A stretch of DNA of 64,000 bases from Ctena decussata (Eukaryota > Mollusca > Bivalvia > Lucinida > Lucinidae): assembly GCA_963989385.1 (NCBI GenBank), contig OZ022509.1, positions 56,277,431 through 56,341,430 on the forward strand, given 5' to 3'. Both the position numbers and the translations under genes were made by a program. The notes beneath the pieces were generated by a model, which was not told the DNA's origin, searched no databases, and saw only the letters and a program-made list of their open reading frames with translations. Numbering within the stretch: position 1 is the first letter of the stretch; each line of letters starts with the position of its first letter. Below, in pieces: positions 34,852 through 45,963 of this stretch.

Positions 34852-35826
34852 TTATTTTCTTACATATTTCTGATTGATAGTGTTGATATCAGCAGCACTA
34901 ACTAGCTGAAACCGAATTTCGCGGTCATTGATTTCCATTAGTGCTGTGACAATTTCCATTTTGCCACTTTCAACTGCTTGGAGCCAATAATCATTTTCAG
35001 AATCTCCCCCTTCTTCAGGTTCTGTGCTGTACTCTGCCGCTATATTGTGAACTTTCTTGCATGTGGCTTTAAAATGGTTTCGACCCTTACAGGAACTGTA
35101 TGTCTTACCCCACGCGGGGCATTTCTCTTTCACTTGTTCATGTGTCTAGCCACAAAACTTACAGTCCTTGACTATTTTCTTAGGCTGCTGACTCTTTGCT
35201 CCTTTACTAAAAGGTGATTGTGTTTTAGCTGTGTGTAATTCACTTTTCCTTGTCATTTTGTTAACTTCATTTTTCTGATTCGTTTCTCTTAGGTCTTTAA
35301 CATGTCTTTGTGTCTGTTCATATGCGCGACACAGTTTAATTGCTTTTTCTAAATTCAAATCTTCTTCCCTCAGTAAAAGTTCTTGAAGTTTGCCCGTGGC
35401 GGTAAAGACAATCTTATCACGGATCATTCTGTCTTTTTCCTTGAAGTTACAGCAATCGGCTCTCTTCCGGAGTTCTGTTAGAAAATTGTCAAATGGCTCC
35501 TGTATTTGAACATTCCAAAACCTATGTGACTCAAGAACTTCATTCTTTCTTGGGTTGCAATATGCTTCTATTTTACTTAATACTTCATCAGGTTTGTCTT
35601 TTTGATTTTCTATGTCTGGATTCGACTGAAACTGGTCATAAATCTCAAGAACCAGGGGCCCTGCACACTGTAGCAAAATAGCAGTTTGTACTTTGTTCTC
35701 TTTTGTACTAGACCCAGAAGCGACCATATACACTTCAAATTCTCTTTTCCATTTCTTAAAATTCTCAGAGATGTTGCCATCAGTTATGTTTAAATGGCCA
35801 GGTAGCCGGAAACGTGATTCAGCCAT
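34852..35826 (-). pseudogene. Element B gag, zinc knuckle and protease remnant
   Basis: Gag starts at 35826 (MAESRFRLPGHLNI) and runs 226 codons to CKFCG, where TAG at 35146-35148 interrupts the first zinc knuckle. The frame continues THEQVKEKCPAWG and CKGRNHFKATC, a second knuckle. The retropepsin motif region reads FQLVSAADINTI, so the catalytic Asp of the D-S/T-G motif is replaced. More pol-like coding sequence with stops continues to about 34450. Confidence 0.75.
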
Positions 35827-35973
35827 GGTTTTGACGAAAACTAGTTAACCATGAAAATATGTTACTGTTTCTTAATCTGAATAGAATGTGTCTCTTCCGG
35901 CGTTTCCAGTCGTTTCACAGCGGCGAAATTTTGGTTTATCGTGACGTGGATAGTTGTCCGCTTGCTGCCACCA

Positions 35974-36529
35974 TGTTGATTTTTGTTGTTTCCTCTAGCA
36001 AAAATGACACAATAAAACACTCAGAATTGACATCAATATGCATATTTGTTGGTGACGTAATACATATATATACATATACACTATGACATAAATACTAATG
36101 CTAGTAATAAGTGCAAAAATGTCACAATAAAACACTCAGAATTGACATCAATATGAATATTTTCCAACAAGTGACAATTGATGAAAATATAGTAATCAAA
36201 TATTATTTACAAATTCTAAGTGGTTATAACTCCTGCTAAGTGTTTATAACTCCTGCTGTCTAGTATATAAGTGGTAGGTGTTATACCATTCCATGGTTGG
36301 TTGAAAGACAGTTTAAAAGGCTGTAAAATCACAAGTTATGTATTCATCTGTACCTTGTGATACATTTTCCATATTTGCGGCATTTCATATGACCGTTCAC
36401 GACATCTATGCGAACAGCGCTCACTCCACATATGCGAACAGTTGCATAAATGTCAAACTGCATTGTGGGTAACTAATGGCAGTACTTTCCCCAATAGTCT
36501 ACGCTCATGGGCGTAGACAAATAAAGTAA
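35974..36529 (-). repeat. 5' LTR region of element B (outer boundary unknown)
   Basis: The LTR end is placed at 35974 by the adjacent primer site. Within it about 50 bp (CACAATAAAACACTCAGAAT core) are duplicated at 35998-36055 and 36113-36165, and TATGCGAACAG is repeated near 36410 and 36432. I could not match it to a 3' LTR near 15.3-15.9 kb, so the start is undefined. Confidence 0.45.
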
Positions 36530-36768
36530 AGTTTTAAGACAGTTGATATAAATTTGTGTTTACTCATCTCGCTGGTCGAGGGTTCGTTTGATGTTGCCAG
36601 TCTTAAGATAGCCGTTGATCGGCGTATTATACCACATACCCAACTCGATCCATTTTATACTGTGCATTCATTTCTGACCTTCTGCATATATAACATTGTT
36701 TAAAAGCGTTTTCGGCGCGAAATATCCTTTCTAGCTGATGTGCCGTAAAACCCATATCACTCACTAAA
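36530..36768 (+). mobile_element. LINE 3' UTR fragment
   Basis: About 240 bp match the 3' UTR of the LINE at 33775-34035: both contain AGCCGTTGATCGGCGT and end GTGCCGTAAAACCCATATCA with a CACT-type tail. This is a severely 5'-truncated second copy of the same family. Confidence 0.8.
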
Positions 36769-37052
36769 CTGGCACTTGCGGTAGAATCTGCCGCTAGAAG
36801 ATGTAGGCGAGGCTTATTGTATTAGCTGTTTAATTGTTTATCTGCTGTCTACGAGTAGAAAAGCTTCAGAAAAATGTATATACTAACTACTGGGTAAGAA
36901 AAGAAGCAAGTAAAGGAACAATGACATACATAATCTTTCTGTATTTAGCATATATAAACCAGCCACAACATTACTCAAAAGACGTTTTTCAAATTTGTTT
37001 AATTTTGGTTTCAAAACTTTTTTCCAGTTTGTCTCCTTGGGTTTCTCACGCC

Positions 37053-37808
37053 CTAAACAAGGGACATTGAAGAAAAGTCTCTGTCATCATTCTCATTCAT
37101 GTCCAAAATTGCCATGTCACTTCTTTTATATTCCTTTCTTTCGAAAGATATTCTTTTGTCATGATATATGAAGTATGCATTTTTGTATGATTCAACAAAA
37201 TGCGTGTCAATACAATGCACAAAGTTCTGTGGTGTTTATACACTTGAAGGCTGTGAATGGTAGGAACCAGAATGAAAATGGCGGCACTGTCCTTCAGAAT
37301 GACTTCAGTTGGAATGTAATTTGGATCTTTCCTGCATCTAGACTCTGGCTAACCGTTGTTATGGTTCTGTTTGTAATGTGCCACTATATTGTCCAAATTC
37401 TTTATAAGGATGTCAGCTGAGCCATGACAAGTTCTCATTGCATAATGCGTTTGGATTGCAGTGCTTTGTTGACTCCTTTAGCAGACTGTCTAGTGCCATT
37501 GGCATTTTCAACATCTGGCCTCGAAACGTGTAATATTTGTTGACAAATGCATTTCTGCCATGTCCTTAAATATTTATTGATAGTCCATAATTTTCAAATT
37601 CCTCGTACCTCTTCACACCAAACAGTTCATGACGCTGACTTATAGAATCATCCACTTTTGTCACTGCAATTGCTCCAACAACCTTATGTGTTTTGTTGCC
37701 TAAGGCTATGATATCCCATCCGATTGTTTGCCATTTCTCCGTGTAGAGTGTCTAGCTTCAGTTATAATAATTACCACTTCTTGCACTGATAGAATTTCTA
37801 CCTCCTGT
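37053..37808 (-). pseudogene. DDE-like transposase remnant T2, superfamily not named
   Basis: The remnant is spread over frames with stops. From the upstream side it reads VVIIITEARHSTRRNGKQSD, then HKVVGAIAVTKVDDSISQRHE, a HGRNA segment, SRCRKDPNYIPTEVI, and IDTHFVESYKNAYFIYHDKR (37188-37215), then MAILDMNEND to a stop at 37053. The blocks match a transposase-like family I remember from mollusc and cnidarian genomes as uncharacterised proteins. There Asp occupies the position of Glu in ITEAR and of Gly in HGRNA, so two of three probable acidic residues are lost while Glu in FVES remains. Superfamily and termini are unknown. Confidence 0.6.
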
Positions 37809-37814
37809 CTTGTT

Positions 37815-37950
37815 TCGACGATTAAATGTCCAAACAACCCCATCCGCACCTACTGCAAGCACAGTAGGCCCTTGCCCCACAATGTTCCAAATCAGTAGGA
37901 CGCCCCGGCACTGGACGTTAAACACAGCACCACCCGACCACCCCCTTGTT
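37815..37950 (-). mobile_element. S3 repeat copy (head half), reversed
   Basis: The reverse complement contains the S3 words GGGGCGTCCTACTGATTTGG and GGCCTACTGTGCTTGCAGTA. It faces the copy at 38022-38256, so the pair forms an inverted repeat. Confidence 0.65.
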
Positions 37951-38021
37951 AAAGAGAGAATGTACCAAGGCTTCAAGGAAATTAAAAAGAACTGATGTTG
38001 ATCCACTTTCGCCCCTGGGGG

Positions 38022-38256
38022 GTGGTGCGAAGGTGCTGTGTGTAGCTTCCGTTGCCGGCGCGTCCTACTGATATGGAATGTTGTAGGGCAAGGGCCAACT
38101 GTGCTTGCAGTAGGTGCGGGTTGAGGTTGTTTGGACATTTTTTCTGTCGCCTATCGTTTCTCCTCTTTCTCCCTCCCTGGGAGACGGTCCGATATAGACT
38201 GCAATACTGTCTCAAAGGGCCGTTAAACCCAAAACAATCATTTATTCATTATAGGG
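38022..38256 (+). mobile_element. S3 repeat copy, near full length
   Basis: S3 is a dispersed family of about 240 bp found at least nine times here. The order is GGTGCTGTGTGTA, a (G)CGTCCTACTGAT word, GGCAAGGGCC, TGTGCTTGCAGTAGGTGCGG, a pyrimidine run, GGGAGACGG, CGATATAGACTG, and the end GGGCCGTTAAACCCAAAACA with an AATC-type tail. Size and tail fit a SINE, but I see no clear tRNA, 5S or 7SL head. Confidence 0.7.
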
Positions 38257-38344
38257 GATGAGAAATGGGCTGGTGGGGGACATCATGTTTTCTCTGAAAC
38301 ATATTTCTAGTTTTCATATTGTTTGCTCAGGGTGATATTTGATA

Positions 38345-40494
38345 TTATTTTTGGTCTTCCTCTGACTTTTTGTCTGTGCAAACTCGAATCTCCTTGAAGT
38401 TGGATTCCTCAAATATGTAGTTTACAAACAAACTAAATGGAGAACCCTTCCGCACCTGTATCCATTTAAGCTTCAGCCAGTTTATTCTGTCCCCGCCTTT
38501 GTCATTTTTCTAGCAAAGAGTGATTTTGTTTTTTTTCTAGTCTATAAAATCAGGGTGCTTCAATGGAATTACAATGTAAGGTTTTTGTCTTCTTGCAGGA
38601 GTAATGACAGTTTCCCACTGTGAAGGTACATATACTTTTGTCACTCCTTTGGCTTTCAATGGATGCATTGACGGAATTGCATCCCATTTCAGTATGTCCT
38701 GTTTCAAGAAACTTCTGACTATACTGAACTTGAGAATCTGACTTTCATCAGTTCAGTATACGGTACAGTAGGGCAATAGCAACGAACGGATTCCTATTTT
38801 GGCCGCTACATGTATCGAAATAATACGTTACTTCTTTCGTTGCTGAAGTGCTGGCACACAGAGAGCTAAGGTGTCGTATAAGGACCAAATTTCATAAGAA
38901 CCTCTTGCTCCTTGAATTTCATGCAAAAGTAAGGAGATGGTGCTGTGGTGAAAGGTCCAGTGCCGGGGCGTCCTACCGATTTGAAACGCTGTAGAGCAAG
39001 GGCCTACTGTGCTTGCAGTAGGTGCCGGTGGGGGTTGTTTTGACGTTTTTTTTCTCTCGTCTCATTTCTCCTCTTTGGGAGACGGCCCGATATAGACTGA
39101 AATATTGCCTGAACAAATAGTGTCTCAAAGGGCAATTAAACCCAAAACAATAAATCAGTCCGAAGAAGCATTGCACTTGACCATTTTCAAGGGAATAAAA
39201 TGTAAGATTGTAAGTTTTCATTTGTAGTATAATTCCCCTACAAGACTACATGGTGTCATTAATACTTACTGCCTCAAGGTCAAATGTATAAACATGATAG
39301 TTTGGATCTGTTTTGACCATCCTCATCGATTTCCTTCTTTGTCCTGATTTTAATTTCCGTTGCTGATGATCATCGGATTCCTTTTCTGTCTTTTCATCGA
39401 GCGTTCCTTCAGATTTTAAATGTTCATATCTCGCACAGATTTGACATTGGTCTTTTTTAGGGGTGAAAAAATGATAAAGTTTAATCGTTAAAATTATATC
39501 TGTATACCTTTTCCCACTCACAGGTTTTCTACCTGTATTCTAACAATTCTCAACATACATTGTATGCATACGTCGAATGTTCAGGTCCTGCGACAAGTAG
39601 TTTCCTTTTGAATCTTTCCGCGTATAGTGAGAATCCACTGTTGCAAAGCTGTTAATATGATCATGAACATATTGTACATCTGATTCTAATATTTTTGTTG
39701 CTGTTGTCTCTGATCCCCTTTTGTCCAGCAAACACTCCATGGTGTTTAGTTTTCAAAGCGTAGTCAACTGTCTTTTTACCAACATCAATTGTTTTTAGAA
39801 AAAGTGCTTTGCATAGTCTTATTTTCCCTTGATCAGCAGTAAAACTGTAAGAATTTGAGACCTTTTTACGTCGACCCTTTGATCTAGCAACTCTTTCTGG
39901 CTCAGACTGATCTACGTGCTGACAAATGAAATTGCGCTGTCCATCGTAATTGCCTAAGCCCCAGTATGTTTCAAATATTGAATGTGGTCATTTGTAATTT
40001 TTCAAGAACATTTAAACCGACAGTTTGAACAGCCTTTTGGTTGTACTTCTCTTCCTAAGATTAACTTTCCGTGGACATTTTCGTAAGCTGCACCTTTCAT
40101 TCTCTTTTCCTTGCGGACATTTGCCTTCCACTTTTCAGGTTTCGGAGTTCTTTTTGTGAGTCAACTTTTTACGCTTATGACTTTGGTAATGGGCATCTTT
40201 ATGTGGGGTGACCATGGGTGATGAATGTAGAGGGCCACCTGCACATTTTGTTGCGGTACGAAGCTCATAATGGCCTGCATTTTCTTTTTGTTTGATAGTG
40301 GTATATCGTCTTCTGCCTGCATACTCGGTTGGCTGCTGTTCGTTGGCAAAATAGCCTTTATGTACTAACGTGCCGTAAATTTCGTAGCACTCACTCACTG
40401 GACGTTTTATATTTACATGACTGACTACACATTTGTATACTTTACTTTGGCCCAGTTCAAGTGCCAGTGCATCGCACACTACACTACGCTTCAT
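38345..40494 (-). pseudogene. Transposase-like gene T1, superfamily not named, SINE-split
   Basis: The coding trail starts near 40494 and continues through RKEKRMKGAAYENVHGK, GLGNYDGQRNFI, SRKDSKGNYLSQDLNIRR-like blocks (HYTRKDSKGNYLSQDLN), FFTPKKDQCQICARYEH, HVYTFDLEAV and MKTYNLTFYSLENGQ. After an S3 insertion come GSYEIWSLYD and YYFDTCSGQNRN, then FLETGHTEMGCNS and a tail ending EEDQK (stop 38345). DLEAV and the D in FDTCSGQNRN look like DDE-type catalytic Asp positions. At least four in-frame stops and frameshifts occur. I recall this layout from many uncharacterised invertebrate proteins but cannot name the superfamily. Confidence 0.65.
38934..39158 (+). mobile_element. S3 repeat copy inside transposase T1
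   Basis: A near full-length S3 copy with the usual order of words and end GGCAATTAAACCCAAAACAA. The T1 frame is recognisable on both sides, so this is an insertion that post-dates T1. Confidence 0.7.
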
Positions 40495-40518
40495 GTTCCT
40501 GTTAAGGCTGGTTTCTTA

Positions 40519-40625
40519 TTGATTGTTTTGGGTTTAACGGCCCTTCGAGACAGTATTTAAGTCTATATCGGGCCGTCTCCAAGAGAGGGAGAAAGAGGAG
40601 AAATGATAGATGAGAGAAAAAATAG
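40519..40625 (-). mobile_element. S3 repeat copy (3' half), reversed
   Basis: Reads GATTGTTTTGGGTTTAACGG, then CGAGACAGTATTTAAGTC and GGGCCGTCTCC on the plus strand, the reverse of the S3 3' half. Confidence 0.65.
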
Positions 40626-40879
40626 CCATCAGAAGAGATGGCAAATCCCCCGACCAAAGACACCCTAACAGGGTGCACTTCGAAATGGATATAAATAGTA
40701 TACTGTCATTCTTTAACTGATGCATGATTATCTAACACACAGACCAAAACAGTATGCCAGATTGCTAAAAAGAGGTAAAATCTCAAATAGCAACCACGTA
40801 GACAATGTACTGCATATGATACATTTAACACGTCAAACTGTGTGAATAACTTCCAAAGTACAATCCCTACAAATCTAAT

Positions 40880-41790
40880 TTTGAGCTCTCTAGTAAGTGA
40901 ATTTGGACAAAGAATCCAAATCTGAAAAAAAATTTTGCGGGGGGGGACTCGGAAAAGTATGAAAGCAAGAGTTGTAATTCTTGTATGAGACACAAACTGT
41001 CATGATCTGATCTCTATATCTGTGAAGTATCATGAAAATATTCCAAAGGGTAGTCAAGTTCTGGTGCGGACACAAAATCGCACCTAAAACCATCAAGGGG
41101 AAATAACTCAAAAAGTAAGAAAGCAAAAGTTGTCATTCTTGTTTGCGACACATCATCATGACCTGTTCTACCTATCTGTGAAGTATCAACAAAATATTTC
41201 AAAAGGTATTCAAGTTACAGAGCGGACACGAATTCACACCTAAAACCATCAAGGGAAAATAACTATTATTAAGAAAGCAAGAGTTATCATTCTCGTTCGC
41301 GACACATTGTCATGACCTGTTCTCCATATCTGTAGTGTATCATGGAAATATTTCAAAGGGTATTCAATATTTCAAAGGGTATTCAAGTTATGCAGCGGAC
41401 ACGAAATCACACCTAAAACCATCAAGGGGAAATAACTCAAAACGTAAAAAAGAAAGAGTTGTCATTCTTGTTCGCGACACATCGTCATGACCTGCTCTAC
41501 ATATCTGTGAAGTATCATGAAAATATTCCAAAGGGTATTCAAGTTACAGAGCGGACACGAATCTGCCAAAAATTCACCAAAGGGGAGATAACTCAAAAAT
41601 TACAAAAGCAAAAGTTACCATTCTTGCACGCGACACATCGCCATGACCTGTTCTACATAACTGTGACAGTATCATGAAAATATTCCAAACGGTATTCAAG
41701 ATATGAAGCGGACAAGAAAATGTTTACAGACGGACGGACGTCAGGCTCATCGCTATATCCCCCGAACCTTTCGGTCGGGGGATACAACCC
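40880..41790 (+). mobile_element. Pearl/Helentron-like element H7
   Basis: About five repeats of roughly 165 bp carry ACCATCAAGGGGAAATAACT, a CGACACATC word and AAAATATT(C/T)CAAA. They are followed by GACGGACGGACG (41730-41741) and a hairpin CCCCCGAACC/GGTCGGGGG at 41759-41783. No coding capacity. The left end is unclear. Confidence 0.65.
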
Positions 41791-41910
41791 CCATCCGCAC
41801 CTACTGCAAGCACAGAAGGCCCTTGCCCTACAATGTTCCAAATAAGTAGGACGCCCCGGCACTAAAAGTTACACACAGCACCATCGCCCCACCCGACCGC
41901 CCCGCTGGTT
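41785..41910 (-). mobile_element. S3 repeat copy (head half), reversed
   Basis: Directly follows H7. The reverse complement has GGGGCGATGGTGCTGTGTGTA, GCCGGGGCGTCC and CTGTGCTTGCAGTAGGTGCG. Confidence 0.65.
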
Positions 41911-42294
41911 TCTTTATGCTTATCAATGAAAGCCGACAGCCTGTGCCAGTATTTATTCTTATTAATTTATTAATGGCTGATTGGCTAAGCATTTGCATGC
42001 TCGTGAAGGCTTGTGAAAGATAACGCTGTTTCTCTCTCCGTCTATTTCATGGTACAATTTACCATCCAAAGAAACAGACGTTAGTTTATACCCATCCATA
42101 ATGGGTTATGGTTTTCAAACTTCTTTTCACACCTGTTGTCCAACAGTCAAATATGCTATTGAAACTCACTTCAGATCCGTTGCCAGAATATTTACAATGT
42201 ATCTCTCGATATATTCTAATATTTGCTGCCACGTTTCCATTCACATATAAAACTGATTCAGTTGCTGAGGTTCCTTCCTCTGGGATTTAAACAT

Positions 42295-42425
42295 TTACTT
42301 CAAGAGCAGAGAATACATACAGAAGTAGGAACAGGGGCCAGACTACGGAGTTTCGGCTAATAAAGCCTCGTCAGTGACCCTGACAATATCTGGTGACGAA
42401 ACCAGAAACAAGAATTCCGCGGAAT
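42295..42425. repeat. Dispersed repeat R1, copy 1
   Basis: Contains GGGGCCAGACTACGGAGTTT, GGCTAATAAAGCCTC and a GTCAGTGACC...GGTGACGAAACCAG segment. Other copies are at about 43720-43812 and, reversed, 50700-50850. No coding capacity; class unknown. Confidence 0.6.
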
Positions 42426-42479
42426 GCTATGTCGCACCTGCGCTGTGCTTTCACAGAAGTAAAGACTATTGTTAAAAGA

Positions 42480-43480
42480 ACGTGAATGAGAAATGGACAA
42501 AAATGCAAAGGTCAACACAATTTTGGATGTAAATTTTTACTAAGAAGAGCATGAAATATAGGACAAGGGTAGACTAAGAAGAGCATGAAATATAGGACAA
42601 GGGTAGGAATAACTACAACATCCTGCGTCAACATTCTAAGAAGGAATTTTATGCCAGATGTGATGACAACAGGTATCATACTTTCAGACAAAAGGACTAA
42701 AACGCTAGGTCCGACATAATTTTGGGTGTAAAATTTTGCGAAGGCAGCAGAACATGAAATGTTTGTCAAGGATAAATTAATTGCAACAGCCCTCAAGAAG
42801 ATTCTAAGAAGAAACTTGATGCCAGGTTTGATGATTCTAGGTATCATAGGTCATGAGAAATGGACTTGGCACTAGGGTCAACATAAGTTTGAATACAAAA
42901 TTTTACGAAAGTCAGCAGCGCATGAGATATAGGTCAAGGTAAAAATAAGAGCAACATCCCTCGAGAACATTCTTAGAAGAAGCTTTATGCCAGGTTTGAT
43001 GATTGTCGGTATCCTAGTTTGCGAGAAATCGACTTAAACACTAGGGTCAACGTAATTGTTGAGGGACGGTATTACTAGGTGAGCAGAGCATGAAATATAG
43101 GTCAAGGGTAAAAATAAGAGCAACAGCCCTCGAGAATAAAAATAAAAGTCAAGGGTAAAATAAGAGCATCAGCCTTCTAGAACATTCTAAGAAGACGCTT
43201 TATACCAGGTTTGATGATTGTAGGTATAATAGTTTGCAAGAAATGGACTTAAATGCTAGGGTCGACGTAATTGTTGATGGACTGTGTTTTATAAAGTCAG
43301 CAAACCATAAAATAAAGAAGAGCATCAGCCTTCTGGAACATTCTAAGAAGAAGCTTTATACCAGGTTTGATGATTGTAGGTATCATAGTATGCGAGAAAT
43401 GGACTAAGATGCTAGGGTTGACGGACGGACGGAAAAGTGAACTACTATATCGCACTGGTGCGACAAAAAGCATTCTGTAA
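42480..43480 (+). mobile_element. Pearl/Helentron-like element H8
   Basis: Repeats of about 180 bp carry GCATGAAATATAGG, TTTGATGATTGTAGGTAT and a CTAGGGTC(A/G)AC word. A local 35-bp duplication lies at 42537-42606. The right end has GACGGACGGACGG (43422-43434) and a hairpin TCGCAC/GTGCGA (43449-43464). Confidence 0.65.
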
Positions 43481-43719
43481 TTTCATAATTTTAATTGGGC
43501 AGTCGATTCAAAGACTGATCAATTTCAAAAGGATCCAAATACTATAAAACACGATGATCTAGAATAATAGTCTAAATCTATCTCAAATCTTAGACTTCTC
43601 AGAATCTATCCTCTGATCTCAAAGGATGTAAATAAAATATCATCTGCACTATGAATGATGTACGGGGAGACGTTTTACGGCCGCCACACGGCATAACACC
43701 AGCTGCAGTAAGATAAAAT

Positions 43720-44099
43720 TAAAATCTTAAAAAGTTCCTTCAAGAGCAGAGAATATATACTGAAGTAGGAACAGGGGCCAGACTACGTAGTTTCGGCTAA
43801 TAAAGCCTCTAAGGTATTTTTGCGGCATTAAATTTAAATCTCGCTGGTCGAAATCTCGTTTTAAGTTGTTAGATTCAGGTGGATTGATTGTTTTGGGTTT
43901 AACGACCCTTTGAGACAGTATTTCAGTCTATGTCGGGCCGTCTCCCTGAGAGGGAGAGAGAGTAGAAACTAGAGTGTGTCCATAGCATACGGATGCCCCC
44001 GCCTAATGCCCTAAGTAAGATGGCGCCTTATTTAAGGTACTGGCACTTGTAGGGCCCTAAGTAAGATGGCGCCTTATTTAAGGTACTGGCACTTGTAGG
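43720..44099. repeat. R1 copy 2, S3 3' half, and a 46-bp tandem duplication
   Basis: R1 sequence runs 43720-43812. A reversed S3 3' half is at 43873-43975 (GTTTTGGGTTTAACGACC, GAGACAGTATTTCAGTCTA). At 44008-44099 a 46-bp unit (GTAAGATGGCGCCTTATTTA core) occurs twice in tandem, apparently without differences. Confidence 0.7.
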
Positions 44100-44289
44100 A
44101 TAACTAGATTCACAAAAGCAGACTTCTGTGGTAGGTAATGTTTTATTGTTTTCCTAAGGCAGATATATTGTGCTTCTCCGATCAAGAGAAGTGTGTGTGT
44201 GGGGGGGGGGGGGGGGGCGTTTCATTACTGTGATATGTGATAACATTCTGTATCTTATCACAGAAATGGATGCCATGCAATTATCAAAA

Positions 44290-45963
44290 CAAGAGGACCA
44301 TTGGTCCTGTAGCTCATCCGAGTCCATTCAGCCTGAGTACTCTAGGGTAAGTTACTCTAAGGCCATCGGTCAACTGGTTCTTGTGAAAAAGATTTTTAAA
44401 GGTTTTTTCATATATGGGCATGGAGGAAATGTTGGTCATGTGACCTGGACATTTGAAAAAAATTCTTTCCCTCAACCCCCTGGAGGCTCTATATGAAGTT
44501 TGGTTTCAAAACTGGCCCACGGGCTTTTGAGGAGATGGTTTGATACTGTCAAAATGACAGAGTTCTGGGTCAAAAGTCAAAGAATGACCTTGATCTCTTG
44601 TACTCATAAATCTTCATGTACTCATTAAGATGACTGTAGATATCAATTTTTAGGCATAAATCTTCAAAACTTTCAATGAAATCTTATGTTCTAGCATTTT
44701 CCCACATTTGACCTTGCCGTAAAATAGTCAAGGTGAACCCAAGGTCATCATTTTAAACAATCTTGATAGTACTGGAGATCCCAATGCTACATACCTTGCT
44801 TCAAGGCCATCGGTAAATTGGTTCTGGAGAAGAAGATTTTTAAAGGTTTTTACCATATATGGGCCTGGCGGCCATGTTGGTCATGTGACCTGGACCGTTT
44901 GAACTAATTTTCATTCCCTCAAACCCCTGGAGGCTCTGTATGAAATTTGGTTACAATTGGCCCAGTTGTTTTTGAGGAGATTGTTTGATATTGTCAAAAT
45001 ATGAGAGTTCAGGATCAAAGGTCAAAGAATGACCTTGACCTCTTGTACTCACAAATCTTCATGTACTCAACTAGATAACTGTATATACCAATTTTTAGGC
45101 ATAAATCTTCAGAACTTTCTATGAAATCTTATGTTCTAGCATTTTCCCATATTTGACCTTGCCGTATAAAAGATCAAGGTCAACCAAAGGTCATAATTTG
45201 AACAACCTTGATAGTACTCAAGTACCCAAAGCTACAAACCAAGTTTCAGGGCCATCGGTCAATTGGTTCTGGAGAAGAAGATTTTCAAAGGTTTTTACCA
45301 TATATGGGCGTGGCAGCCATATTGGTCATGTGACCTGGACCGTATGAATAAGTTTTTGTTCCCTCAACTCCTGGAGGCTCAATATGAAATTTGGTTTCAA
45401 TTGGCCAAGGGGCTTTTGAGGAGATTGTTTGGAATTGTCAAAATATGAGAGTTCTGGGTCAAAGGTCAAAGAATGACCTTGACCTCTTGTACTCATAAAT
45501 CTTCATGTACTAATTAAGATGACTGTTGATACCAATTTTTAGCCCAAAATTTTCAACTGTTTCCAAGATATCTTATGTTCTAGCATTTTGCCATAGAAAA
45601 GCACAAGGAAGAAAATTTGACCTTACCATAAAAAAGGTCAAGGTCAACCTAAGGTCATAATTTGAACAACTTGGTAGTACTCGCGTACCTGATGCTACAT
45701 ACCAAGTTTCAAGGCCATCGGCCAACTGGTTCAGGAGAAGATTTTTTTAGGTTTTTATATGGGCATGGCGGCCATGTTGGTCATGTGACCAGGACCGTTT
45801 CAATAACTTTTCGTTCCTTAGGTCCCAGGAAGCTACATATGAAATTTGGTTACAATTGGCCCAGTGATTTCAGAGGAGAAGTTGTTTGAAAATGTTGACG
45901 GACGGACGACGGAGCCTGACCATACTATAAGCTCCCCCGGAGCCTCTGGCTCAGGTGAGCTAA
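44290..45963 (+). mobile_element. Pearl/Helentron-like element H4
   Basis: Starts with palindrome AGGACCATTGGTCCT. It contains nearly four tandem units of about 430 bp, marked by GGCCATCGGTCAA, ATATGGGC(A/G)TGG and GGTCATGTGACCTGGAC, then GACGGACGGACGACGG and the hairpin end CTCTGGCTCAGGTGAGCTAA. It abuts the next element H5 head to tail. Confidence 0.75.

Larger units (their letters stand above)
31561..36000 (-). pseudogene. LTR retrotransposon B (Ty3/gypsy type), upstream half
   Basis: The minus strand carries, from high to low coordinates, the end of a 5' LTR, a TGGTGGCAGC primer site (35964-35973), gag, a protease remnant, RT and RNase H, and then element A interrupts. The RT is also split by a LINE (33031-34040) and a SINE (32499-32961); flanking codons rejoin across both. 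RNase H is at 31985-32308 (KDVVLQVDSSKDAVGAVFLQ) and 31780-32088. Multiple stops and frameshifts are present, so it is older than A. Confidence 0.8.

Noticed and set aside
39238..39269. Intron in transposase-like gene T1 (GTAAGT at 39264-39269)
   Set aside because: The only acceptor nearby would give a 32-nt intron, while the frame continues with a single stop and matching length, so a stop mutation is simpler.
40351..40392. LINE/SINE tail (CGTGCCGTAAATTT and CACTCACTCAC)
   Set aside because: The match is short and falls inside the coding trail of T1; may be chance, so not counted as a repeat copy.
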